Below are positions 42,595-50,042 of a stretch of 64,000 nt of DNA, piece by piece (position 1 is the stretch's first letter; the number at the start of each line of letters is the position of its first letter). The notes beneath the pieces were generated by a model. That model saw only the letters and a list, made by a program, of their open reading frames with translations. It was not told the DNA's origin and did not search any database. The DNA comes from Pseudomonas sp. BMS12 (lineage in GTDB: Bacteria; Pseudomonadota; Gammaproteobacteria; Pseudomonadales; Pseudomonadaceae), in assembly GCF_001592875.1 (NCBI RefSeq), contig NZ_LSOF01000022.1, positions 1 through 64,000 of the forward strand, given 5' to 3'. A program made the translations under genes and the position numbers.

Positions 42595-43476
42595 ATGCGA
42601 AGCCAAGCCCTGCGCGCCGACCTGTTGATGCTGCTGACCGCGATGATCTGGGGCTCAGCCTTCGTTGCCCAGCGCCTGGGCATGGACGCCATTGGCCCCT
42701 TCCTCTATACCGGCCTGCGTTTCACCCTGGCCAGCCTGGCGTTGTTGCCACTGGTGTACTGGCTGGGCCGCCGCGAAGGTGAGCACAAGCCGGTGCCGCT
42801 CAATCGTGGCTTGCTGTTCGGTGGCCTGGCCATGGGCCTGGCGCTGTCACTGGGCATCAACCTGCAGCAGGTCGGCCTGCTGTTCACCAGCGTGACCAAC
42901 TCCGGTTTCATTACCGGCCTGTATGTCATCGTAGTCCCGCTGCTCGGCTTGGCCATCGGCCAACGCACCGGCCTGGGCACCTGGCTGGGCGCCTCGCTGG
43001 CGGTAGTCGGCATGTTCCTGCTCAGCGTCGGTGAAGGCTTCCATGTTGCCTCCGGTGACTGGCTGCAACTGGCCGGTGCCTTCGTCTGGGGCGTGCATGT
43101 GCTGTTGGTGAGTTTCTTCGCCAGCCGCCACGACCCGCTACGCCTGGCCCTGTTGCAGTTCATCACCTGTGCCGTGCTGAGCCTGGTGCTGGCCGTGATC
43201 TTCGAAGAGATCCACCTGGACGCCATCCTCGCCGCCGGCCCGGCCATTCTCTACGGCGGCCTGTTCGGCGTGGCCGTGGGCTTCACCCTGCAGGTGGTGG
43301 CGCAAAAACATGCGATCGCCTCCCACGCCGCCATCATCCTCTCCCTGGAAGCCGTGTTCGCCGCCATCGCCGGCGCCCTGCTGCTGGGCGAAGCGCTGGC
43401 ACTGAAGGGCTACGTGGGTTGCGCGCTGATGTTTGCCGGCATGCTGCTGGCGCAGCTGTGGCCGAAGAGAAGCTGA
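42595..43476 (+). CDS. EamA/DMT family transporter
   Basis: A 293-residue inner-membrane transporter with ten TM helices in two EamA halves (LLMLLTAMIWGSAFVAQRLG in the first; LQLAGAFVWGVHVLLVSFFAS in the second, ending AALLGEALALKGYVGCALMFAG-like). The family exports amino acids, drugs or other metabolites; the substrate cannot be read. Its stop codon adjoins the convergent DTW gene with no gap. The divergent erdR start is 124 bases upstream. Confidence 0.9.
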   Translation: MRSQALRADLLMLLTAMIWGSAFVAQRLGMDAIGPFLYTGLRFTLASLALLPLVYWLGRREGEHKPVPLNRGLLFGGLAMGLALSLGINLQQVGLLFTSVTNSGFITGLYVIVVPLLGLAIGQRTGLGTWLGASLAVVGMFLLSVGEGFHVASGDWLQLAGAFVWGVHVLLVSFFASRHDPLRLALLQFITCAVLSLVLAVIFEEIHLDAILAAGPAILYGGLFGVAVGFTLQVVAQKHAIASHAAIILSLEAVFAAIAGALLLGEALALKGYVGCALMFAGMLLAQLWPKRS

Positions 43477-44190
43477 TCAGAGGAAAGGCTTGAGCGCCTG
43501 GTGCGCCGCGCTGTTCTCATCCATCACACGGCGGTGCTTGGCACCCAGGTAGTGCTCGGTGAACAGGTCCAGCCAGGCATCCAGGGCAGCGCCTGCACGC
43601 TCCTCACCGGCCAGTTCCAGGCACAGTGCGGCGACTTCGGCGGTGCACAGGTGCTCGTCGCGCTTGGAGCGACGCAGACGGTAGCGCGACAGTTGCTCGG
43701 GCTTGAGACTGAGCACCGGGAAGCGATTCAGGTAGGGACTCTTGCGGAACATCTTGCGCGCCTCGGTCCAGGTGGCGTCGAGCAGGATGAACAGCGGCCG
43801 CTTGCCCGCCGCCAGTGGCGGCAACTCCTCGATCACTCGCTCGGGCTCGGTGTACTCGCCCGGGAACACCACGCAAGGTGCGTACTGCGGGTCGTCGAGC
43901 AAGGCGAGCAGGCGCGGGTCGACCGCAGTACGCTGCCAGCCGAAGGCATGCGTGTCGGCCACCAGGTCGGCGATCAGCCAGCCGGTATTGCTCGGTTTCA
44001 ACGCCTCCACGTCGTACATCAACAGGCAGACACCGGCCTGCACCTCAACCTTGGGCCGCCAGGCACATAGACAGTAGCTGGGGATGACCCGGCATTCGGG
44101 GCAGCGCGCCGAGCGCGAGCCACGCGCGACGAAAGGTTTGAGGCTGCGCGCCAGGCGTTCGGTACGCAGGCGGGCGACGGCATGGCTCAT
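43477..44190 (-). CDS. tapT: tRNA-uridine aminocarboxypropyltransferase (DTW domain, TapT-like)
   Basis: A 237-residue DTW-domain protein. It has an N-terminal zinc-type cysteine group (ARCPECRVIPSYCLCAW) and the signature LLDATWTEARKMFRKSPYL (DxTW). TapT transfers an aminocarboxypropyl group from SAM to U47 of tRNA to make acp3U. Length and motifs fit. The ATG is at 44190. Divergent from the secreted protein at 44314. Confidence 0.9.
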   Translation of the reverse strand: MSHAVARLRTERLARSLKPFVARGSRSARCPECRVIPSYCLCAWRPKVEVQAGVCLLMYDVEALKPSNTGWLIADLVADTHAFGWQRTAVDPRLLALLDDPQYAPCVVFPGEYTEPERVIEELPPLAAGKRPLFILLDATWTEARKMFRKSPYLNRFPVLSLKPEQLSRYRLRRSKRDEHLCTAEVAALCLELAGEERAGAALDAWLDLFTEHYLGAKHRRVMDENSAAHQALKPFL

Positions 44191-44313
44191 GACGGACTCC
44201 GACGAGAAGGGCGCGCAGTCTACCGCCAGCAGGCTCAGGGGTTAAGATGACGTCGATCGAACCCGACCGACGATTGCCGGTCGAAAGCCGCACAATCGCT
44301 TACGGAGAGTTCC

Positions 44314-44715
44314 ATGCAACGCCTCGCCGCACTCATCAGCCTTGCCCTGCTGCTACCCGGCGCCCACGCCGCCTCGCTCAAGGAGCAGGAGCTGAGTCGT
44401 CTGCTGCAGCAGGTCGCCCAGCAAAGCAGCATCGGCACGCCGCGGGCGATCAACGCCGACATTCTTGACCAGGGCTACACCGTGGAAGGCACCGAACTGA
44501 TCAACCATCTCAGCGTGCGCCCGGCCCACGCCGAACAGATGCGCGCCAATCCGGACACGGTACGCAGCCAGCTTGCGAGCAGCGTGTGCAGCAATGCGGG
44601 TTACCGCCAACTGCTGGTGCAGGGCGCCGTGCTGCGCTACCAGTTCAGCGAATTCAAGAGCAATCGACCGGTCGCCAGCGAGCGTTTCAGCGCCGCCGAC
44701 TGCCAGGCGCAGTAG
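44314..44715 (+). CDS. PA3611-like secreted protein (quorum-sensing-regulated virulence factor family)
   Basis: A 133-residue exported protein: a signal peptide (RLAALISLALLLPGAHA) followed by a small helical and beta domain with two cysteines (SSVCSNAGYR and AADCQAQ) that probably form a disulfide. It resembles the P. aeruginosa PA3611 family, periplasmic or secreted proteins regulated by quorum sensing, by length, topology and the conserved AGYRQLL segment. The molecular function is not known. GGAGAG upstream supports the start. Confidence 0.8.
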   Translation: MQRLAALISLALLLPGAHAASLKEQELSRLLQQVAQQSSIGTPRAINADILDQGYTVEGTELINHLSVRPAHAEQMRANPDTVRSQLASSVCSNAGYRQLLVQGAVLRYQFSEFKSNRPVASERFSAADCQAQ

Positions 44716-44718
44716 CCC

Positions 44719-44913
44719 TCAGCCCTTGTTCGCCTTGTGCTGCTCATCGTCGGCCCGAATCTCGGCCAGCAGCGCCTCCATGTAGCGCGAGCGCCGCACA
44801 CCACCCTCCAGGCGGCGCAGGCACTCGTCCTCCAGACTCAAACCATTGCTGCGTGCAGCCTGCACCAGCAAACGATACAGCTCCAGATTCAGCTCCAGCG
44901 TCAGCTTGGGCAT
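44719..44913 (-). CDS. Small hypothetical protein with Arc-like helices
   Basis: A 64-residue protein. It opens with a possible beta strand (KLTLELNLELYRLL) followed by helices (AARSNGLSLEDECLRRLEG, RYMEALLAEIRADDEQHK), the outline of a ribbon-helix-helix DNA-binding protein, but no toxin partner adjoins it. GGGAGGGG supports the ATG at 44913. The stop is three bases from the convergent secreted-protein gene. Function unknown. Confidence 0.72.
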   Translation of the reverse strand: MPKLTLELNLELYRLLVQAARSNGLSLEDECLRRLEGGVRRSRYMEALLAEIRADDEQHKANKG

Positions 44914-44932
44914 ACCTGCCCCTCCCTTCCTG

Positions 44933-44953
44933 CCGCGGGCAACGAGCCCGCGG
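44933..44953. repeat. Perfect 8-bp hairpin upstream of the small gene
   Basis: CCGCGGGC and GCCCGCGG pair around AACGA in the 227-base divergent gap. No T run follows, so it is not a normal terminator; it lies in the 5' leader of the gene at 44913. Confidence 0.5.
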
Positions 44954-45140
44954 GTCGTGAACAGCTGCCCAGCGACGAGGCGGCTCCCCTGACAAGTAAA
45001 TCAGATGTATCCAGTCCTTCCGCTGTCGCAGACGAGCGGTGCGGCCCCACCCGCAGCACAGAACCATACTGATCCGAGTCAAGACACTCGCAAGGCAAAC
45101 GCAGCAGACTGAAGTTCCAATCCCAAGTCAGGAGTCAAGC

Positions 45141-46544
45141 ATGGCTCTGCTCAGCTTCCTCGGTGCCATCCAGCAGGTGACTGGCTCCTGCTACCTGATC
45201 GAGAGCCGCGACGGCGCTCGCGTGCTGCTCGAATGCGGCATGCGTCAGGGTCGTCGCGAGGAAGAGGAAGGCAACCGCGCGCCCTTCGCATTCGATCCGC
45301 GCACACTGGATGCGGTGATCATTTCCCACGCCCACCTCGACCACAGCGGCCTGCTACCGAAACTGGTCGCCGAAGGTTATCGCGGCCCGATCTTCGCCAG
45401 CGAGGCCAGCTGCGCGCTCCTGGAGCTGATGCTGCTGGATGCCGCGCACCTTCAGGAGAAGGACGCCGAGTGGGAGAACAAATGGCGCGCGCGCCAGGCC
45501 AAACCTGCCATCAGTCCGCTATACACCAGCCGCGATACCGAACAGGCACTGAAGCAACGGCGCCCGATCGCGTACGGGCAACGCTGCGAGGTGGCCAAGG
45601 GGGTCTGGCTGACCCTGCACGATGCCGGCCACATCCTCGGCTCGGCCATCGTCGAGATCGAGGTCGAGGATCACCACCTGCATCGCCACCTGGTTTTCTC
45701 CGGCGACCTGGGCAACAGCTGTTCGCCACTGATGCACGACCCGGCGACCCTGCAGCGCGCCGATGTGGTGCTCATGGAGTCGACCTACGGGGACCGCGAC
45801 CATCGCTGCAACGACGACACCCTGGAAGAGCTGGCCGATATTCTCCAGCAAGCCTATCGCGACGGCGGTAATGTACTGATCCCGTCCTTTGCCGTCGGCC
45901 GCACCCAGGACCTGATCTACCACCTAGGGCGCTTCCATCAGCAGGGGCGCCTACCCCAGCAGGCGGTGTTCCTCGACAGCCCCATGGCCATCCGCGCGAA
46001 CGCCATCTACAGCCGCTTCCACGACCAGATCGCAGAGCATATTGACGCCCGGCCGGGCAAACGGCACGTCGGGCGAGTAGAGGACTGGCTGCCGGTGCTG
46101 CGCTGCACCGAGACGCCGGAGCAGTCGATGGCCATCAACCGGATAAAGAGTGGCGCCATCATCATCGCCGGCAGCGGCATGTGTACCGGCGGGCGCATCG
46201 TCCACCACTTCAAACACAACCTCTGGCGCAGCGAGTGTCATCTGGTGTTTCCCGGCTTCCAGGCCAAGGGCACGCTTGGGCGCGCCATCGTCGACGGCGC
46301 CGAGACGGTCAAACTGTTGCACCAGCGCATTGCGGTCAAGGCCAAGGTACACACCCTCGGCGGTTTCTCGGCCCATGCCGGGCAATCGCAACTGCTGGAG
46401 TGGGTCAGCCATTTCGAGCATCACCCGGAGCTGTACCTGGTGCATGGTGAAATCGAGAAGATGCAGGCGCTGCAAAGTGCCTTGCACGAACGCCTGAACT
46501 GGATCGCCAACATCCCAGAACCCGGCGAGCAGATCGCGCTCTGA
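45141..46544 (+). CDS. Metallo-beta-lactamase fold, beta-CASP RNase-like protein
   Basis: A 467-residue cytosolic protein. The metal motif is SHAHLDHSGLLP (HxHxDH), with later ligands in HDAGHILGSA and FSGDLGN. The beta-CASP domain follows (YGDRDH, IPSFAVGRTQDLI), then AGSGMCTGGRIVHH and a final GGFSAHAGQSQLLEW. The layout matches the Ysh1/CPSF-like bacterial beta-CASP nucleases, which cleave RNA. Substrate unknown. AGGAG supports the ATG at 45141. Confidence 0.9.
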   Translation: MALLSFLGAIQQVTGSCYLIESRDGARVLLECGMRQGRREEEEGNRAPFAFDPRTLDAVIISHAHLDHSGLLPKLVAEGYRGPIFASEASCALLELMLLDAAHLQEKDAEWENKWRARQAKPAISPLYTSRDTEQALKQRRPIAYGQRCEVAKGVWLTLHDAGHILGSAIVEIEVEDHHLHRHLVFSGDLGNSCSPLMHDPATLQRADVVLMESTYGDRDHRCNDDTLEELADILQQAYRDGGNVLIPSFAVGRTQDLIYHLGRFHQQGRLPQQAVFLDSPMAIRANAIYSRFHDQIAEHIDARPGKRHVGRVEDWLPVLRCTETPEQSMAINRIKSGAIIIAGSGMCTGGRIVHHFKHNLWRSECHLVFPGFQAKGTLGRAIVDGAETVKLLHQRIAVKAKVHTLGGFSAHAGQSQLLEWVSHFEHHPELYLVHGEIEKMQALQSALHERLNWIANIPEPGEQIAL

Positions 46545-46669
46545 CCCTGCACTGAAGCATCCACATGTGTTTTGCACCGCCATAGCGTCACGGCGCGAGC
46601 CATACTCTCCTACAGAGCCCGGCGCCACAGGAGTGGCTGCGAGCGGGCCCGCAACAGAAGGAGAAGTCC

Positions 46670-47749
46670 ATGCCTTATGAACCGGACGACTATCTGTCCC
46701 GCCACTTCCAGACCAGCGGAATCGACCTGAGCAGCCATATCGACGAACTCACTGCACTCGTCGTCCCGCCCACCAGCCCAAACCTGCCGCTGTACCGCGA
46801 GATGTTCACCACGCTGATCCGCATGGCCCAGGCCGACCGCAATCGCTGGGACGCCAAGATCATGCTGCAGACCCTGCGCGAAATGGAGTCCGCCTTCAGT
46901 ACCCTCGAGCTGTTCAAACGGCGGCGCAAGGTGACGGTCTTCGGCTCGGCACGCACACCAGCCGACCACCCCGTCTACCAACTGGCCCGCGAGCTCGGCC
47001 AGACCCTGGCACGCCTCGACCTCATGGTGATCACCGGTGCCGGCGGTGGCGTGATGGCCGCGGCACATGAAGGTGCCGGTCTGGAAAACAGCCTGGGTTT
47101 CAACATCACCCTGCCCTTCGAGCAGAACGCCAACACCACGGTTGCCGGCAGCTCGCACCTGCTGTCCTTCCATTTCTTCTTCCTGCGCAAGCTGTTCTTC
47201 GTCAAGGAAGCCGACGCCCTGGTGCTCTGCCCGGGCGGTTTCGGCACTCTGGACGAGGCCCTGGAAGTCATGACCCTGGTACAGACCGGCAAGAGCCCGT
47301 TGGTGCCAATCGTCCTGCTCGACGAGCCCGGTAGTGACTACTGGGACGCGGCCCTGCGCTTTCTGCGTGAACAGTTGCAGGAGCGCCACTACATCCTGCC
47401 CAGCGATATGCAGCTGGTGCGCCTGGTACACAGCGCCGAGGAGGCTGGTCAGGAAATCGCCCGTTTCTACCGCAACTTCCACTCTTCGCGTTGGCTCAAG
47501 GACAACTTCGTGATCCGTATGAACCATCCGCTCAATGAGGCAGCGCTATGCACCCTGAACAAGGAGTTCACCGACCTCTGCCTCGGCGGAGGCTACCAGC
47601 AACAACCCTACTGCGAGACGGAGATCGACGAGCCTGAACTGTGCGAGCTGACACGCCTGGCATTTCGCTTCAACGCCCGCAACCATGGGCGCCTGCGCGA
47701 GTTGGTGGACTACCTCAACCTGCCACAGAACTGGACGCAGAACGGTTGA
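46670..47749 (+). CDS. LOG family protein (Rossmann fold, nucleotide-processing)
   Basis: A 359-residue protein with a LOG core at about residues 85-265: VFGSARTP, ITGAGGGVMAAAHEGA and PGGFGTLDEALE (the PGGxGTxxE motif). This long form has about 80 extra residues at the N-terminus and a C-terminal extension, as in larger LOG-like proteins. Some LOGs release cytokinin bases; whether this form does is unknown. AAGGAGAAG precedes the ATG. It ends at a strong terminator. Confidence 0.9.
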   Translation: MPYEPDDYLSRHFQTSGIDLSSHIDELTALVVPPTSPNLPLYREMFTTLIRMAQADRNRWDAKIMLQTLREMESAFSTLELFKRRRKVTVFGSARTPADHPVYQLARELGQTLARLDLMVITGAGGGVMAAAHEGAGLENSLGFNITLPFEQNANTTVAGSSHLLSFHFFFLRKLFFVKEADALVLCPGGFGTLDEALEVMTLVQTGKSPLVPIVLLDEPGSDYWDAALRFLREQLQERHYILPSDMQLVRLVHSAEEAGQEIARFYRNFHSSRWLKDNFVIRMNHPLNEAALCTLNKEFTDLCLGGGYQQQPYCETEIDEPELCELTRLAFRFNARNHGRLRELVDYLNLPQNWTQNG

Positions 47750-47763
47750 TGAACGACGCACAC

Positions 47764-47798
47764 AAAAAAGCCCGCAGGATTTCCTGCAGGCTTTTTTG
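47764..47798. terminator. Bidirectional terminator between LOG gene and recX
   Basis: AAAAAAGCC(C)GCAGG-ATTT-CCTGCAGGCTTTTTT: a hairpin with A and T runs between the convergent genes. Confidence 0.88.
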
Positions 47799-47848
47799 CA
47801 TGAATAAAACGGAGCCCGAAGAGGGGAGGCTTCGGGCTCGAAGGGGAA

Positions 47849-48313
47849 TCAATCCAGACTGGCCCCACGTAACAGGCGGCCAATCTGTTCCTGGGCAAAA
47901 CCTCGGTAGGCGAGAAAACGCATCTGCTTGGCCTTGTCGCGCATCTCCTGCGGTATCTGCCCAGCAAACTTGCGTTGCCACAGCTCACGCAGCTGCTCGC
48001 CCCAATCGATTTCGGCCTCGTTCAGCGCCTGCTCGATAGCGTCGCGCGGCAAGCCGCGCTGGGCCAGCTCCTCACGAATCCTGAGCGGCCCATAACCGCC
48101 TCGTGCCCGACTGGCCACGAAGCTCTCCAGATAACGCGTCTCCGAGAGCAGCCCCTCCTCCGCAAGGCGGTCGAGGGCCGGATCGATCAACTCATCCGCA
48201 GCACCGCGCTGGCGCAGCTTACGGGTCAGCTCCACCCGGCCATGTTCGCGGCGGGCCAGTAAATCCATGGCCGCGCGACGCACTGCCACGGGCGTATCCA
48301 GCATGCTGCTCAT
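47849..48313 (-). CDS. recX: Recombination regulator RecX
   Basis: A 154-residue helical protein with three tandem three-helix repeats (RRAAMDLLARREHGRVELTRKLRQRG, LSETRYLESFVASRARGGYGPLRIREELAQRG, LRELWQRKFAGQIPQEMRDKAKQMRFLAYRG). It binds inside the RecA filament groove and limits RecA activity. It lies 18 bases after recA and shares its transcript, as in other Pseudomonas. Confidence 0.96.
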   Translation of the reverse strand: MSSMLDTPVAVRRAAMDLLARREHGRVELTRKLRQRGAADELIDPALDRLAEEGLLSETRYLESFVASRARGGYGPLRIREELAQRGLPRDAIEQALNEAEIDWGEQLRELWQRKFAGQIPQEMRDKAKQMRFLAYRGFAQEQIGRLLRGASLD

Positions 48314-48331
48314 GCCCGCTACTCAGCCGTC

Positions 48332-49378
48332 TCAGGCGTCCAGGTCAGCCGTCTCGTCGACATCAGCCTCGACCGCACCACGCCCGTTGGACGCAACCAG
48401 CAACTTCTCGCGGATGATCTTCTCGATGGCATTGCCGACTTCCGCGTTGTCTTCCAGGTACTTGGCGGCATTGGCCTTGCCCTGGCCGATCTTGCTGCCC
48501 TGGTAGCTGTACCAGGCACCGGATTTCTCCACGAGACCGAGCTGCACGCCCAGGTCGATGATCTCGCCAGTACGGTAGATACCCTTGCCATACATGATCT
48601 GGAATTCGGCCTGACGAAACGGCGGCGCCACCTTGTTCTTCACCACTTTCACGCGGGTCTCGCTGCCGACCACTTCGTCGCCTTCCTTCACTGCGCCGGT
48701 ACGGCGGATATCCAGACGTACCGAAGCGTAGAACTTGAGGGCGTTACCACCGGTAGTGGTTTCCGGGTTGCCGAACATGACGCCGATCTTCATGCGGATC
48801 TGGTTGATGAAGATGACCAGGCAGTTGGCGTTCTTGATGTTACCGGTGATCTTACGCAGCGCCTGGCTCATCAGGCGGGCCTGCAGGCCGACATGGGTAT
48901 CGCCCATTTCGCCTTCGATCTCGGCCTTGGGTACCAGTGCCGCCACGGAGTCGACGATGATCACGTCCACTGCATTGGAACGCACCAGCATGTCGGTGAT
49001 TTCCAGAGCCTGCTCGCCGGTATCCGGCTGGGAAACCAGCAGGTCGTCGACATTGACACCCAGCTTGCCGGCGTAGTCGGGATCGAGGGCATGTTCGGCG
49101 TCGACGAAGGCGCAGGTAGCGCCCAGTTTCTGCGCTTCGGCAATTACCGAGAGGGTCAGAGTGGTCTTACCCGAGGACTCCGGGCCGTAGATCTCGACAA
49201 TACGGCCCTTGGGCAGGCCGCCAATGCCGAGTGCGATGTCGAGGCCAAGGGAGCCGGTGGAGATGGCCGGAATGGCCTGGCGGTCGTGGTCGCCCATGCG
49301 CATCACGGCACCCTTGCCGAACTGCTTCTCGATCTGACCCAGGGCTGCCGCCAAGGCGCGCTTCTTGTTCTCGTCCAT
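48332..49378 (-). CDS. recA: DNA recombinase RecA
   Basis: A 348-residue RecA nearly identical in motif layout to P. aeruginosa RecA: Walker A GPESSGKT, Walker B VIIVDSVAAL, L1 GDTHVGLQARLMSQALRKI in part, L2 FINQIRMKIGVMFGNPETTTGG. It forms the strand-exchange filament and triggers LexA self-cleavage. The ATG at 49378 (start MDENKK) is chosen over 49384 because GAGG lies at good spacing. A LexA box is upstream. Confidence 0.98.
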   Translation of the reverse strand: MDENKKRALAAALGQIEKQFGKGAVMRMGDHDRQAIPAISTGSLGLDIALGIGGLPKGRIVEIYGPESSGKTTLTLSVIAEAQKLGATCAFVDAEHALDPDYAGKLGVNVDDLLVSQPDTGEQALEITDMLVRSNAVDVIIVDSVAALVPKAEIEGEMGDTHVGLQARLMSQALRKITGNIKNANCLVIFINQIRMKIGVMFGNPETTTGGNALKFYASVRLDIRRTGAVKEGDEVVGSETRVKVVKNKVAPPFRQAEFQIMYGKGIYRTGEIIDLGVQLGLVEKSGAWYSYQGSKIGQGKANAAKYLEDNAEVGNAIEKIIREKLLVASNGRGAVEADVDETADLDA

Positions 49379-49422
49379 TGCCATCCTCACATGATCAAAG
49401 GGAGCCGTTCGCTCGCCAACAA

Positions 49423-49456
49423 CTGTATAAGTAGACAGTAGTATTTCATAAGGCAA
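49423..49456 (-). promoter_or_regulatory. recA promoter with LexA (SOS) box
   Basis: On the minus strand TTGCCT (49456-49451) and TACTTA (49433-49428) are 17 bases apart. A LexA box CTGTCTACTTATACAG (49438-49423), CTG-N10-CAG, covers the -10 element. Confidence 0.85.
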
Positions 49457-49465
49457 GTCGCCCGC

Positions 49466-49966
49466 CTACCCCTGCAACGGATTTTCTCCTGCCGCCAGTC
49501 GGAGCAGCCCCTGTAGCGCGCGCTCGACCGTTCGTCGACGCACCTCGCCGCGATCACCCGCGAACAGGCAGCGCTCGGTCCACAGCTGCTCACCACCGGC
49601 CCAGGCCAGCCAGACCGTGCCAACCGGTTTTTCTGCCGAGCCACCATCCGGCCCGGCGATCCCGCTGACCGCCACTGCGAAATCTGCCCCGCTGCGCGCC
49701 TGAGCCCCGCGCGCCATGGCCTCAACCACTTCCCGACTGACCGCCCCCACCTCGGCAAAGAGCCCGGCAGGCACCCCAAGCTGGGCAGTTTTCTGCGTAT
49801 TGGAATAGGTGACGTAGCCCGCCTCGTACCAGGCCGAGCTGCCGGCAATGCGGGTAATGGCCTCGGCAATGCCGCCGCCGGTACAGGACTCGGCGGTGCA
49901 AACCTGGGCATTGTGCGCCTTGAGCCGAGTGCCGAGCCGCTCGGCCAGGTCGGTAATGAGATCCAT
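49466..49966 (-). CDS. pncC: CinA C-terminal domain protein, nicotinamide-nucleotide amidase (PncC)
   Basis: A 166-residue single-domain CinA: AESCTGGGIAEAIT near residue 25, then GYVTYSNTQKTAQLGV and AVSGIAGPDGGSAEKPVGTVW. This length is the C-terminal amidase alone, which converts NMN to nicotinate mononucleotide in pyridine nucleotide salvage. GGAGAGC supports the ATG at 49966. It precedes recA on the same strand and is divergent from mutS. Confidence 0.93.
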   Translation of the reverse strand: MDLITDLAERLGTRLKAHNAQVCTAESCTGGGIAEAITRIAGSSAWYEAGYVTYSNTQKTAQLGVPAGLFAEVGAVSREVVEAMARGAQARSGADFAVAVSGIAGPDGGSAEKPVGTVWLAWAGGEQLWTERCLFAGDRGEVRRRTVERALQGLLRLAAGENPLQG

Positions 49967-50042
49967 GTGCTCTCCAAGATGAAACGGGTGCGGGGGATAC
50001 CCTACACTAGGCGCTTTTGCGAATTCAGCCGGACCGTAGAGC

